Assembly (NCBI RefSeq): GCF_964019385.1
Contig: NC_088645.1
Coordinates: forward strand, 18,869,180 to 18,933,179
DNA from: Sycon ciliatum
Lineage: Eukaryota > Porifera > Calcarea > Leucosolenida > Sycettidae
Direction of reading: 5' to 3'
DNA length: 64,000 nucleotides
The position numbers and the translations under genes were made by a program. Below, in pieces: positions 1 to 12,635 of the stretch. The notes below the pieces were generated by a model that saw only the letters and a list, made by a program, of their open reading frames with translations, ran no database searches and was not told the origin of the DNA. How positions within the stretch are numbered: the first letter of the stretch is position 1; each line of letters opens with the position of its first letter.

Positions 1-480
1 AGCCACCGCAGTATGCGTCCTTGAATCGAGAATGATGCTATCTTAGCCATCAGCCCACGGTGCCACACAGTATCAAAGGCTTTAGATAAATCGAAGAAGC
101 AGACTAGGCTGTACTCGCTGCGATGGCGATTGTCATGCAGGGATTGAACAACTCGAAGTAGCTGCCAGGCTTTTGAATCACCTCGACGGAATCCGGACTG
201 TGATTGATGGAGATATGGATCTACATGTGCATATAACTTGTCATACATTATTCGCTCACACAGCTTTGATATCGTTGAGAGAAGGGATATGGGACGATAG
301 TTCGTCGGATCCGTTCTTGCGCCTTTGTTTTTGTACAGCGGGATGACGACAGCAGCTTTCCAGGCAGTTGGAAAAATACCGGTGGAGAATGACAGATTGA
401 ATAGCAGACTCACTGTACTTTGATCGATTTTCACGATCCATGGCTTGTTGGAAAGAGCTGGACCACGAGAAGCCCTTTCA
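1..480 (-). mobile_element. LINE reverse transcriptase fragment, cut by window edge
   Basis: Read on the minus strand, this encodes the fingers and palm of a non-LTR retrotransposon reverse transcriptase. Visible landmarks in order are FPTAWKAAVVIPLYKNKG, NYRPISLLSTISKLCERIMY, QSGFRRGDS and the first catalytic-aspartate block FFDLSKAFDTVWHRGL. These are the usual order and spacing for Jockey/CR1-type LINE polymerases. The reading frame is open from about 480 to the window edge, where it is cut off; the thumb and 3' end would lie to the left. Upstream (480-630) I see no clear continuation. The clade is not assigned, and element activity cannot be judged. Confidence 0.85.
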
Positions 481-1784
481 CTGACTCACAGCGCAACAGG
501 CACAATAGGGCCACTTCCATCTCCTCTCTTAGCCCGCACAATCGTTCTGATGAGATGGAAACAAAACTGTTGATGAATACGGAGCTGTGTCCAATAGTGT
601 TTGTGTGTTGAATACGCAACTTGGGTTTCATTTTGCGCTTACATCTTTTTTAGTCCCCTGTAAAATCTGTCTGTAATGTTTGAGAATAATTTCTAACAAC
701 CTTATGTTTGTGCTTTGGTTAAGTTTTTCTCCGAGGTTAATTACATGTGTAGTGGCTAGGGTTCCTCTATACTATCATATCTATAGCCTGCAGAAACCAA
801 AAGACAAGATTGGGTATAGTCCCATTCAACCGCGTTCTGCATATCTCCCTCATCTCAGGCACTTGGCTTGCTGCTAAAATGATGGTTTACCGGGTGTTAG
901 CGGTCGTCGTGAGTTCTCTTCGGGTACTGACAAGATAATTTACTTTTCTTTTTACATTATTATATATTCTGATCACAAACGTCGTCCTCATCATGTATTT
1001 CTAGCCACAAAGTGGCACTACTGTGAAACACAATATAATTACTTCGAAGTATGAATAAGAGTATCTTTCGTGTTCTCATCCTAAATAACATATTGCCATC
1101 TACATTGAGTATTACTACCGCACAATAACGAGTTTTGAAAAGTTGAAGAGAGTCCGTTCACAAGCTCACCCATCTGCATGAACATGTTGTAGCTTAGATA
1201 CACCTGACACACTTTAGTTGAGTTTGACCGTTTACCGCGTGCTCTTTGCAATGACTGAATCCTCCCCGTTGCAAAGTTCAACAGTTAGCGGACAAGAGCA
1301 TTGGATTATGCTCTGTGGACGTGAAACCGCTCCAACCAAGCAGTCAACACAGACATCTATATTCAAAAACAATAATCGAGACATTAGCTGAAGTCTGGGC
1401 ACCTGTGTGATGAACGCATCTATTCTGCAGCCATCTAGAAAGCATACCGGATATCTGAGCACAGAGCTCTCAAACACATTCTGGATGCATTGTCCGGTTG
1501 GATCATTTGGGAATACAGTCGTCCCTAATTCAATCCACGTTTCAAGGTATGCAGTCGAGAGATAGTCTGTCATGGTATCGTGATTCGCATTTGACATCCT
1601 GAAAAGAACTCGGAAAATCCCATCATGCGTCCTTCATGAATCATGACACAGTCTGCTTAAAGGATGCTTTGGGATAAGATATGCGCTAAAAGAGAACTCT
1701 AATAAACAGCTTACAGTAAAGGCAATGGATATGGGGCTGTATGTTGTTGCCTGCGCATACATGTATAACTATGATCGATGTCAT
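481..1784. other. No supported gene
   Basis: Non-coding as far as I can see. An open frame on the minus strand (1232-1597) has no recognisable domain, and nothing marks it as an exon. Confidence 0.5.
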
Positions 1785-1935
1785 TTATTTTATTTATTGA
1801 TTTATTTCACCTTCCCGTGGCCAGAGAATAGGCCAATATGGAGGGAGGGGGGGGGGCGGTAGCAAGCCATGGCAGATGGCTGGCTACCGAGGGGGGGGGG
1901 GAGGGGTCATAGCATGTGGTAACATCTGGTTTAAC
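1785..1935 (-). mobile_element. LINE 3' tail remnant with two poly-G runs
   Basis: On the minus strand the sequence ends CTGGCCACGGGAAGGTGAAA followed by an A/T-rich (AATAAAT-like) tail. This resembles the 3' end of the LINE at 15418-16060. Two G runs (about 1846-1856 and 1890-1900) flank an imperfect hairpin built from GGTAGC/GCTACC and GCCAT/ATGGC. No coding remnant is attached, so this is probably only the last part of a 5'-truncated insertion. Confidence 0.45.
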
Positions 1936-3879
1936 TGCATGAGTACCCACAAATGGCAAGAGTAATTATTACTTGCAAGATGTGTAGAAAGTAGATGAGA
2001 AAAAATTATAGCATGTATTGTTCATTTGCAAGTGCGTATTGTATCAGTGCTTACAAGATTAGAACCAAATTTTATATATTACTTCCCACCATAATGTTCG
2101 TGTAATAGAAAGGTCACTATGGTGATTCTTGCCAGGTTGGAACGTTAATAAATAACACATTCTTGAAAGGTACCACATAATAGGCAGAAACACAAGCCAT
2201 TATGCTAAGTACATTGTTATTCGTGTTCCGATGCGGCCAGAAACTCTCCTTTTCACGCCTCTCTGATTATGTCCTCGCTAGGCGTGACTGTGCTCACCCA
2301 GATACAGTCAGTCGAGGTTAACAAATAGTCCCTTTTCTTTATCCAATGTGCACACTCAAGTTGGATACAAATCAATTGAGTTACTTGTTGCTGGCCTTAG
2401 TCACCGAATCATTCCTCACTTACGATGTCCTCAGTTAATTTCCCCATAACTCAACAAATACATGACTTATCGGCACAGAGGGGTCAGTTGGGAATTCTCT
2501 GGGATAATATTACTTCGAAGTACAAAAATATGGAATGCAGCTAGTGCTAGATGTTTCTATTGGACACCTTAACCGTGCCTGAATCTATTGGTGACAAAGT
2601 CATTTACTGTTGTCGTTTCACTCTTGCCAGAGAAACCCTTTGAACTGATACTCGATTTGTAGTTGAAAAATTGTACAGCCTAGTGATTTGGACGGGTTTA
2701 CGTATTTGATAATGAGAAAAGTGTGGTAAAGGGAGGCTTCCTATGGCGAAACACTACCCGGACTGCCAGTATAGTCTCCGGACAATGTTTCACACAATTG
2801 ATAAGCGCAATGATGTGGGAAATTGACTTGAGGACGTTAAGAGGAGAGATATTGGAAAACCGATTCGTTACGCTCCATGCATCGGTGATGCAACCACACT
2901 GAACACGGCGTCCACTGAGAGTCCACTAAGAGTGCTTAGATAGCATGGCGAACTATACTAGTGCACAATGCAGCAAATCATCAAGGCTGGATCGTTGCCC
3001 AATCATCAGCCCACATAGTTAATAGTGTTGTGTCTTGCTGGTGTGGGCACAATGAAGGACAGTATTCTAGCGGATAGAATGTCTGCTATCCTGGTTGTGA
3101 TGGTCGCAAATGGTGCTGTATGGTTTGTCACGTCATGTGTGTACTGCACGAGCAATCTATCTTGTAATTTCTTAAAGCCGAGAGGTTCCATGCTGTGCAA
3201 TAGAGTGCTCAGTACCGAACGGCAGAGCTGATTCAAACAATTATACTAGGATGACATTTTTAACTCCCAGTTTCTCTCACTAAGCGATCAGCAGAAAACA
3301 GTAATGAGTAATTCTGGATACTATTGTATGTACCCACAAAGCACACTTGTAAGTGGCAGAAGTTGTGAAAGATTTCATCACCGCATGACTTTGAAAGGTG
3401 CCAATGACAGCATTGGTGAAAGATACTATTTCAAGTCATACGCAATGCAGCTGGTTGTCTCTAACTTGAATAGTTGATGCTTGTCTTAACGAGAATTTTC
3501 AGAAATTCAAACCATCCACAGGCACGACCTAATCAAGTAGGGGACAACCTGCTGCAATGCGTTTCACTTGTATATTTCACCACTGCTGTAAGTCGCACTT
3601 TTCAAAGTCATGCCGTGATATTTGACAGCTGGTCTTGTACACTTTTGCTTCGTGGGTATATAAACCAGTATCCAGAGTTATTCAATACTGTCTCATCAGC
3701 ATCCCGAGAACTAAAGAGAGAGATAGAGGGAGAGAGATAGATAGAGAGCGATACGTATAGAGAGAAAGAGTTTTGGGGGCATATCGCAGCATATGAATAT
3801 AATGCTACATGTAGAAGAGGTAAAAAATAATGATTTGGATCTACTGACGGAAGGCCAGCGTGTACATGGCTAGCACCAG
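1936..3879. other. No supported gene; GA-rich tract near the right end
   Basis: I see no coding exon, RNA gene or repeat family in most of this stretch. A purine-rich simple repeat (GA/GATA type) lies at about 3708-3775. Confidence 0.5.
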
Positions 3880-4455
3880 TCATGAGCAGAGCACCAGACA
3901 CTCTGCTGCAGGTGACGGTATGCAGCTTGAAGCTCAGCCGATGTTTCCGGGCTTGCTGCTTGTTCAGAACTACTTGTGGCAATCTTTTCCACACTGGCAC
4001 GATGCAGTATGGGAAAGAGCGCAGAAGGTAGTCAGGAGCTCTTGGCGAGAAAATCAGCTCAATGATGGGGATGGTGTTGTGCTTGGGCTGCTCTTGTGCG
4101 GCGATGACGTGGCTGCATGGCCGGCGAGGGACAGTAAGTTGAGGCAGACCATGGCCACATGCCGGTTTATACAGTAGGTAGAGAGAAGAGATCTTTCGCG
4201 AAACAGTGAGGCTTGGACGTATGGTACCAGGGCCAATAACATTGAAGGGGCGGAGCTGCACAACATCCGACAAGCCCAGTTGTAAGGGAGCTGATCCCAT
4301 CCACGCAAGGGTGGAATATTCCAGCATTGGTCGGATGAATACTTTGCTGTGGATTGTATGTTACCCGTTTGCATCGCAGTGCGAAGTTACTGATTGCGTG
4401 GCAAGACGAATGGCATTGGAAAATGCTTCTGTGTCAAAATGCTCTGGTGTCCAAA
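3880..4455 (-). mobile_element. LINE C-terminal fragment
   Basis: The minus strand encodes the thumb and C-terminal region of a LINE polyprotein: VFIRPMLEYSTLAWMG, then a stretch ending SRKISSLYLLYK, and after a gap RSFPYCIVPVWKRLP. These match the RPxLEYxxxxW, LYxLYK and WNxLP-like landmarks of LINE C-termini. An in-frame stop lies just upstream of the first block (within DANG*HTIH), and the distal part is degenerate, so this is a dead fragment. The better-preserved part is about 3880-4380. Confidence 0.7.
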
Positions 4456-4571
4456 TAACCTGTTAAATGCGTAGATCAGTGGAAATCAACCTTCCGTTTA
4501 CGCCGAAACACCGTGCTTGCATCTAATGACATTAATATACATAGACGTGTTCTTCACCTGGATTAGAGAGT

Positions 4572-4737
4572 TTAAGACACACATTATTTCCGATGTGACT
4601 CGCAATTTCACGTTAAATTTGGCGTAAAACTCCAAATTTCGACGTTAGCTGCATTTTACTCGCGTTGATTTTCGACGCAAGAGCCAAGTAACGCGAAGTG
4701 AACTTTTGCGTCACGTCGGAAATAACGTGCAACTTAA
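4572..4737. mobile_element. TTAA-flanked MITE (piggyBac-like)
   Basis: The element (4576-4733, 158 bp) is bounded on both sides by TTAA. Its ends are imperfect inverted repeats: left GACACACATTATTTCCGATG, right (reverse complement) GTTGCACGTTATTTCCGACG, followed by further matching bases (GTGACKC and a TTCAC block). There is no coding capacity. TTAA target duplication is the hallmark of piggyBac transposases, so a non-autonomous piggyBac relative is the simplest reading. The family is inferred from target site and ends only. Confidence 0.6.
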
Positions 4738-5829
4738 CCCATCTATTATTTCTCATTCTGCACGCCTCGCCATCTCAGTGTAAGACTCCGATAACTGTGC
4801 TGAACAGTATCAATGCTGGGCAGAGGTGAAGAATATCAGACGCGAGATTGATAGCTGCTAACAATAGTGAACATCAGTGATGTTCTAAAATATAACACTC
4901 CAACTTCTGACAATTGCGTACACGGATCCACTAAACAAAATTGCGCAATCCAAACTGAAACAGAAGGAACGACTTTTAGATGCATTTCAGAAGTTAAATA
5001 GACCCAAATTGTTTTCTGTATACAGGTTCACTTGATTGGAGAAGTAACGGTTCTCCGCACTCGCCTTCGGGAGCGTGAACCGTTTTCATCAAATGGAGAA
5101 AAGTAGGGAATGGGTGAGGCGGGGGGGGGGGGGGGGTTGAGAGCGCACGGACAGCCAGTGTTTAGTCGCGACTGGCAGCTGTTCTGCTAGTTTGTCACCC
5201 GGAGCTCCGGTAACGCAGGCATGGAGCTAATGCGAGCGCATGGCCGAGGTTGCGCTGACTAGTTGGCTAGCCGAGCTCCACAGCGTGCGCGGCCTCAATA
5301 TCGGAATTGCTACCTCAACACCGGCAACGCAACGGCTGTAGCATGTGGAAGTTTGTCGTGTTCGTCCTGCCAACGTGTCATGCAAGTAATTTCTTTTTCC
5401 TGAACGCTCGAAACCAATTGTCTGTGAATGTGAAAATGCCCCCCCCCCCCCACCGCCAATGGTGTTTTGTTTCCGACTAGGTTGTTATCGGCTGTAGTTT
5501 ATAAGTAGAATTGTACTATACTGTATACTAGTTTGATACCGTCTTGCCGCTATGTGCAGCCTGCTGTTATGTTTGCTGTATTCTTCCGTTTCCAGTTTTA
5601 TTTGTTGAAGTAAATAAGTTGATATTTCGTGTCTGTTTTGGGACTGTATAGTTACATGTAGTTAAATGTAGTTACATGTAGTAACATGTATATTCATTTT
5701 GCCTATTCTGCAGTCATAGGCGTGTGTTAACCGCATTGGCCTCGCTCTTTCCTCCTTTCTTTTGTTCATTTGGCTTATGCGAAGACTAGCGAAGTTCGCT
5801 TGGTGATGTGAACGCGAACAAGCATAATA
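4738..5829. other. No supported gene; homopolymer runs and short repeats
   Basis: This holds a long G run at about 5120-5136 and a C run at about 5438-5449 facing it, a short stem around 5048-5083 (AACGGTTC / GAACCGTT), and a small array of GTTACATGTA-like words at about 5648-5690. I see no coding exon. Confidence 0.5.
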
Positions 5830-6299
5830 GAGAGGTTCCGCATCACGTAATTACGTTTTTTTTAAACGTAGTCAATCCACGGAAAGTCTAACGTAAACTG
5901 CATGCGCATCTGTTTTCCGCCATACCGAGTTTGCAAACTCCGAACGCGGCAGAGTACGACCAGATCGACCTGGGAAGAGAGTCATAAATTCGTACCAAAA
6001 TCCGCTTACGGACCAGCTACGTTAAGGGGGCAGCCTACCCATAAATTCCATATGGCATTCAATTCAGCCACCATGTCCACAACCCTTGATAAACTGCAGG
6101 CTACTGCTGCTAGAGCATACTTAAGAGAGCATGTCTGAGAATACCAAAGTATGTGTGCAAGTGGATCTCTCCGATTTCGCTCAAAATTTGCAGGTAGGTT
6201 CCCTTTGGGGTGAGGATCGATTGTGCAAAGCCCTTGAAAAAGTTTCTGAAGGGAACCTTGAAATTTGGATACCCCTCAGAAATGGCCGAAATATAAATA

Positions 6300-7004
6300 T
6301 CTTTCTCTTCTGTCTGTCAGCGCTTACTGTCACCCAGCGCTAGGTGCAAGCACCCCCTGGCAGATTCGTACTACATTGTTCTACTTGATAATTTTATTGT
6401 TCTATCAAACTTATTCCTTCGTTGTGTTCGAACTGTTTTTGAATTATTTTCGTTTCTTTCTTGCCATTTGCCAGCTGCCAAAGTTTGCAGTCGCAGAAGC
6501 GCCATTTTTGAATAATTATTATGTCATAGATCATGTGATCACGAGCGATTGTTGCTAGCGCTAGATCCGCGGATCTGGTAGTGGTACGCATGCATACGTG
6601 TAGTTTGACTTGCCTGCGATAGTTTTCTGTGATCTGCTGTTTTGCACTGGAACCGCACTTGTACTTTTAACCTCCTCACACTTCTCCTTTTGGCAATGCG
6701 TGTCCTAAATCTCTCCGCGAAGTTTCCGCTGGTCTCGCGCGCAGTTCTCACGCACCGTGCGGCGCAGCACGGAATTTTGCACCTGTTTCTTTTCTTGTAT
6801 CCTTTTCTGGTTTCCTAGCACCTTTTCAGGACTGTTCCTCTGGGCAAGAAGTAGCCTTGTCTTGGTGGCTTTCTTGTTCATGGTAGAGTTTTTCTTTGGT
6901 GCTCATGGCGTTTGCTTCGTCTTTCGCGTATTATTATCAAATTTACACGATCGTCATGTACTAAGCACAGCTTTGGAGTGTTTTGGACTGTTGGCGAAAT
7001 TACA
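6300..7004 (+). repeat. 5' LTR of the BEL/Pao element
   Basis: Aligns base for base with 12725-13429 at a constant offset of 6425. It ends with CA (GCGAAATTACA) directly before a primer-binding-site-like TGGTCCTTCGAGCC. It is shorter at its outer edge than the 3' LTR. Confidence 0.85.
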
Positions 7005-7022
7005 TGGTCCTTCGAGCCTGAT
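7005..7022 (+). promoter_or_regulatory. Primer-binding site of the BEL/Pao element
   Basis: TGGTCCTTCGAGCC begins immediately after the 5' LTR. A TGG start directly at the LTR edge is the usual form for a tRNA 3'-end primer site; I have not identified the tRNA. Confidence 0.6.
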
Positions 7023-7149
7023 TTCTATTGGAGAAATCAAGAACGAACAGCACTAAAGAGTTCGTACGGGACGCTGCTGAGTCACGTAACGAAAGTGTTT
7101 CGAATCGCGATCGTTTCAACGTTGGGTGGAAGATCGTTTGGTTTTTTTA

Positions 7150-8500
7150 GTCATGTCCGTCAGGCGAAGCCGGCGGGAGTCACGACGACCGAACTGGTAC
7201 GGCGTCGACGCGGACATGGAAACGCCCGAGCCCTCGGTGAGGGAATATTCAGTTGCTCCGTCACTCGTGGAGTCTGTTACTAGTAGTGTTAGTACCGTAC
7301 GCAGGGCGAAACTGGCCGCACAACTCGCCTCTGAGGAGAGACTTGCCGATTTACAGCGGCGACAGCACCAAATTGAGTTGGAGAGTGCTGAAAAAGTCGA
7401 GGCTATCAGAGTTGAGATGGAGATGGCGGCCATAGAGGAAAGAACGTCTGGTGAGCGTAACACGCATATGGGCACACCGACAAATTTGGCACCTACACCA
7501 GCACCTCGAGCCAGAAGTGCGCGTGGGCGTTTGGATAAACGGTCGCCGCCGCAGAAACCACCGTCCATGCGGTCAGCGGTCGGCACTGTGGCAGAGAGTG
7601 AGGCAGCATCCGTAACCTCTCTGCACCAACAGCTGGATGCACTGCAACGAGAGCACCAGCTTAAAGAGCGTGCATACCAGGCAATGCTCCAGCGTCAATC
7701 GGAACCGGTCGAACAGTTGGCATCAGCTTTGGGGGCTGCCATGAAGGCCATGGCGCCTAACAGCACTGACCATATGAAGCGTTTTGTCGTTCGGCAGAGT
7801 GCCCACAAAGAGTTGCCACTGTTCTCTGGGAGCCCCGAGGAGTGGCCCGCCTTCCTAAGCTCATATGAGCGGTCAACAAGGGTGTGTGAGTTTTCACCAA
7901 GTGAGAACATGGCTCGGTTGGCAAAGGCGCTAAAGGGAAAGGCGCGAAACCTTGTGGCGGGAATGCTGACAGTTCCTGACAATGTTGACCAGGTGATCAG
8001 CATGCTGAGGCTCAGGTTTGGCAACCCTGACCTCATCATCCAGTCGCTCATAAAGCGCACCAAGGAATTAAACAGCATTAAAACAGTGGATCTGGAGAGC
8101 ATAGTCGAGCTCACCAGTGCTGTACGGAACCTGGTAAGCACCATGGAGCTGTTGGAGGAGACGGATCATCTCGCGAATCCGCAGCTCCGCCAAGACATCG
8201 TGGCACAGCTGCCAAACGAGCTGCGCCTCCGCTGGGGAGAGCATGTACAGAGTCTTGGTCGCCGTTGCACGCTGAAAGATTTGTCAGAGTGGCTGACAGA
8301 GCGTGCGGTTGCAGCTTACCATGTGAGCCCACCAATCATAGGCAACACCAACACCAGCGGTGGAGAACAGCCGAAACGGCGGGCCGGTCAACTAATGGCG
8401 ACTATCTCCGAATAGAAGCGCAAACCAAGGGCATGCGCCTTCTGCCAGAAAGCCGGCCTATCAGTTTCGTCCTGCAAATCATTCAAGGATGTGAGCCAGA
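7150..8500 (+). mobile_element. BEL/Pao gag region (fossil)
   Basis: A basic, charged N-terminal stretch with a predicted coiled coil (QRRQHQIELESAEKVEAIRV) is followed by a Pao-type capsid-like block (LPLFSGSPEEWPAFLSSYER), typical of the DUF1759 region of BEL gag. Part of a broken element. Confidence 0.8.
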
Positions 8501-11500
8501 GTGAACGGCGTAAGTGGGTCCGGTCTGCAAACCGGTACTACGTGTGTCTTGGGTATGGGCATGGTGCACGAAACTGCCAACGGAGCAAGCCATGTAGCGT
8601 AGGTGGCTGCACGAGTCTTCACCACCCTCTGTTACATGTGCAGAACTATGATCAACAAGGACAACCAAGAGTCTCTGCTGATAGAGAGCAGACTAACTCC
8701 ATCACGACGGGATCACACGTGAACTGCAGCATGCAGACGCCATCTGTGAGCGTCATCCTCCGAACAGTACCGGTACGCCTGAAAAATGGCGACAACGAAG
8801 TGATAACGTATGCACTGTTTGATGAGGGATCTACAGTGACACTAGTAGACACCCAATTAGCCAAGATCCTGCAAGCGTCTGGCCCAGTGAAGCCGCTGTC
8901 TCTCACATGGACAGATAAGCAGCATCAGCACCATCCTCAGTCCATGACCTTGAACCTGCATATCGCTGGATTGCGGGGAGATGAGGCCTTTCAGCTGAGG
9001 AATGCCAGGACAGTGAACAACCTCGATTTGTCGTGTCTGCCGGTGACGTCTGCAAATGCGCTGAAAGACGTGACGGTCCACACACTCGATAACAAGAAGC
9101 CCCAGCTCCTGATCGGCCAGGACAATGTCAGCCTGACGGTCGGGCGAGAGGTCATTGAAGGCGCGCCCAACGCGCCGATCGCCTCGCAAACCAAGCTTGG
9201 GTGGGTCGTGCACGTTCGGTCATCTCATCGTCAGGGCAGAGTGGATGACGTCGTTCTGCAAACCATCTCTACCAAGGATGAAGAACTTCACCAGCTCGTC
9301 AAATCGTCGTTTAAAACTGACGATTTCGGAGTCAAGGTGCCGCACGCTACAGCCCACAACCGTGAGGAGCTGCAGGCATTTGAGCTGCTGCAGGCGGCAA
9401 CACAGAGGTTTGACGAGACTAGGTGGGAGACGGGGCTCCTGTGGCGCAAAGACGACCCAGTGCTGCCACGTAGTTACGGCAACGCGTTTAATCGACTCCG
9501 CAGCCTCGAGCGCAAGCTTGACCGCAACCCATCGCTGCTAGCGAAGTACGACGAGAAGATTGCTGAGTATGTCGACAAGCGCTACGCGGAGATTCTATCT
9601 CCCCATCAGGCAGCGGTGGACTCCAACACCACCTGGTATCTCCCGCACTTTGGGGTCACCAACCCCAACAAGCCGGACAAGCTACGGTTGGTTTTCGATG
9701 CTGCATCGAAAACCGGGGGAAGTAGCCTGAATGACGCCCTGCTCTCTGGCCCTGACCTGTTGCGACCGCTGCCAGCCGCACTGTTTGGTTTCCACGAGGA
9801 GGCCATCGCATTTGGTGGTGACATACAAGAGATGTTCCACCAAGTGGTCATTAGGCCACAAGATCGCTGCGCTCAACGATTCTTCTGGTGTGGGCAGGAC
9901 CGCAACAGCAAACCGACTGTCTACCAGATGAGGGTGATGACTTTCGGGTCAACCTCTTCACCGACGTCGGAGCAGTTCGTGAAGACCATCAATGCTGCCG
10001 AGCATCGTGACAAGCTCCGTGCAGTACAGGGTATGGTCGAGCATCACTATGTCGATGACTACTTTGACAGCTGTGCCGAGACCAAAGAAGCAGTCAAGAT
10101 CGTGACAGCTGTGATTGACATCCACAGACAATGTGGCTTCCACATCAGGAACTAGGTTAGCAACTCACCGACTGTGCTTGAAGCAGTGCCGATTGAGATG
10201 CGCGCACCATCAAGCATCGTAAGTCTGGACGTCGATCCTGCAAAGACAGTCGATGATCTGGGACCCCAGTGCCGACACGCTTGGTTTCCATGTCAGTAAG
10301 CTCCGTCTAGAACAGATGCTGACATCCAAAAGCACGACGAAGCGTCAGGCACTCAGCACTGTGATATCAGTGTTTGACCCACTCGGCCTCGTTGCCTGTT
10401 ACTCCATCAGAGCTCGAGTCCTGATTCAAAGCATCTGGCGAGCGTCCATTGGCTGGGATGATGAGCTGCCGAGGTCGCTGCAAGGCGAATGGACGAGCTG
10501 GTGCGAGGAGCTGACGGAGCTCGGCAAGCTGGCAATACCAAGATGCTACAGTTTGAAGCCCGGAGGAGTCGCTAACGTCCAGCTTCACGGCTTCTGCGAT
10601 GCCAGTGAACTTGCATTCGCCGCCGTCGGCTACTTTCGCTTTCAGCTGAACGACGGAACAGTCGACACGGCGCTCGTTACGGCAAAGTCCCGGGTCGCAC
10701 CGCTGAAGCCGCTGTCAATACCGCGTCTTGAGCTGCAAGCCGCGCTGCTCGGAGCTCTGATTGCAAGCGCAATCTGGAGTGTTCTGGAGCGACTCGCGGA
10801 CCGGACTCTGCTGGATCAAGTCAGACGGTCGCCGCTACAAGCCATTCGTCGCACATCGTGTTGGCGAGCTGTCTGAGCTGTCGAACCTAGATGATTGGCA
10901 CTGGGTGTCGACGATCGACAATGTTGCAGATCTAGCCAGCAGAGGCGTCGCGGTGAATGAGATCCCGCCAACAAGCCGCTGGTTCACAGGTCCAGCGTTT
11001 CTGAAGGAGCCGACATCACAGTGGCCAACGGTACCATCCACCAGTGAGCCTGTTGAGAACGACGCCGATGATGCTGAACTGAAGAAGGAGTTCGTCGGAC
11101 ATGCTGCTCAACGTACAAATCGCCTCTGTCTGCCAGACCCTGAACGGTTTTCGTCATGGCACAAGCTTGTACGCACCACGCCATGGGTAGTCCGCTATGT
11201 CCCTAAGCTGAAGGCTAGTGTTGCAAGGAAGTCGACCAAGCTACCAGCTGAGTTGCTGCCGTCCGAAGTTCAGCACGCACAGACGCTGGGGTGCAAGACC
11301 GTCCAGCACGACTGCTTTCCTGATGAGCTAGCATCACTGCACAAGGGAGAGTCAGTCAGCAGTAGTAGCCGCCTCTACAAGCTGTCAGCTGGTCTGGATG
11401 ATGATGTCATCAGGGTGTTTGGTCGAACCGATAGTGACGCCGAACTCCGTCCATCAGCAAAGCGACCAGTGATATTGGACCCAGACCATCGGTACACGCA

Positions 11501-12600
11501 TCTGCTACTGCAGCAGCACCATGTGTGGAATGGCCACCATGGACAGGAACGCGTGGCGAACGACCTGCTCCAGTGCTACTGGATTCTTAAGCTACTCGTC
11601 GCTGTGAGAAGAACATGGACCGAATGTCAGCGGTGCAAGAACGAGCGTGTCGTTCCACTGCAGCCTGAGATAGGCCAGCTACCAGAGTGCCGTATCACAG
11701 CCAATGTCAGACCATTTACGAACACAGGAATGGACTACTTTGGCCTGATGGAGGTCACAGTTGGTCGTCGCCGCGAGAAGCGGTACGGTGTGTTATTTAC
11801 GTGTATGAGCACAGGAGCAGTGCACTTGGAAGTTGCACACGGCCTCACTACCGACGCCTGTATCCAGAGCATCAGACATATGAGTGCCAGACGAGGGCAG
11901 CCAACCGCCATCTACTCAGATAACGGCACCAATCTGCGAGGAGCAGACGGAGAGCTGCGGGAGAGTATTGGTGAGCTCGATCAGGATCGTCTGGCTGCCG
12001 AATTGACGGCTCAAAGTATTGAGTGGCACTTCATCCCTCCAGCAGCTCCCCACATGGGTGGGGCTTGGGAGCGACTCGTGCGATCAGTGAAAGTGGCTTT
12101 GCGAGCGTCACTGACGGAACTGCATCCGCGTGATGAAGCGTTGCTAACTGTGTTTGCTGAAGCCGAGAGCCTGGTCAATGGTCGCCTGCTAACGCATGTA
12201 CCTCTGGACGCCGAAGACGACGAATGTCTGACACCCAACCATTTCCTGATTGGTACATCCAGTGCAGCGCTATGTCCTGGAGTCTTCAACAACGCCGACC
12301 TGTGTTTGCGCAAGCAGTGGCGTGTCGCCCAAGCGCTCAAAGAGATGTTCCTGGCGTCGATGGGTCAAGGAATACCTACCTACGCTAACACGTCGCACCA
12401 AGTGGCACCAGCCATGCCGTCAACTGTCACCCGGTGATGTAGTTGTTATAGCTGACGACAAGGCCACACGTGGAGTTTGGCCGCGTGGCATCGTGATCGC
12501 AGTTCACCCTGGCCGAGATGGCACCGTTCGAGTCGCTGATGTCAAGAAAACCACCGGAGTGTACCGCCGGCCAGTAGCCCGTTTGTGTTACTTGGATGTA
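8500..12600 (+). mobile_element. BEL/Pao pol region (fossil): protease, RT, RNase H, integrase
   Basis: Domains in order: zinc-knuckle-like Cys/His stretch (about 8540-8640); aspartic protease block ALFDEGSTVTLVD (about 8810); reverse transcriptase with LVFDAASKTGGSSLND and YVDDYFD (about 9600-10080); RNase H with HGFCDASELAFAAVGY (about 10590); an integrase with HHVWNGHHGQ in its zinc-binding part and GMDYFG, YSDNGTN and the downstream Glu region of the DDE core (about 11500-12100); and a C-terminal DUF5641-like stretch with GDVVVIAD (about 12430). This is the complete BEL/Pao order. The region is broken. Confidence 0.85.
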
Positions 12601-12635
12601 CGTAAGTAACTGCAGCCAGTTACTAGGTGGGAGAA

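Noticed and set aside
1232-1597. 121-codon open frame on the minus strand as a gene
   Set aside because: No signal peptide, domain, convincing splice sites or homology to the cluster; consistent with chance.
6131-6343. Conserved small protein, present in both foldback arms
   Set aside because: The two readings agree because the arms are inverted copies; the frame diverges at the arm break and holds no known domain.
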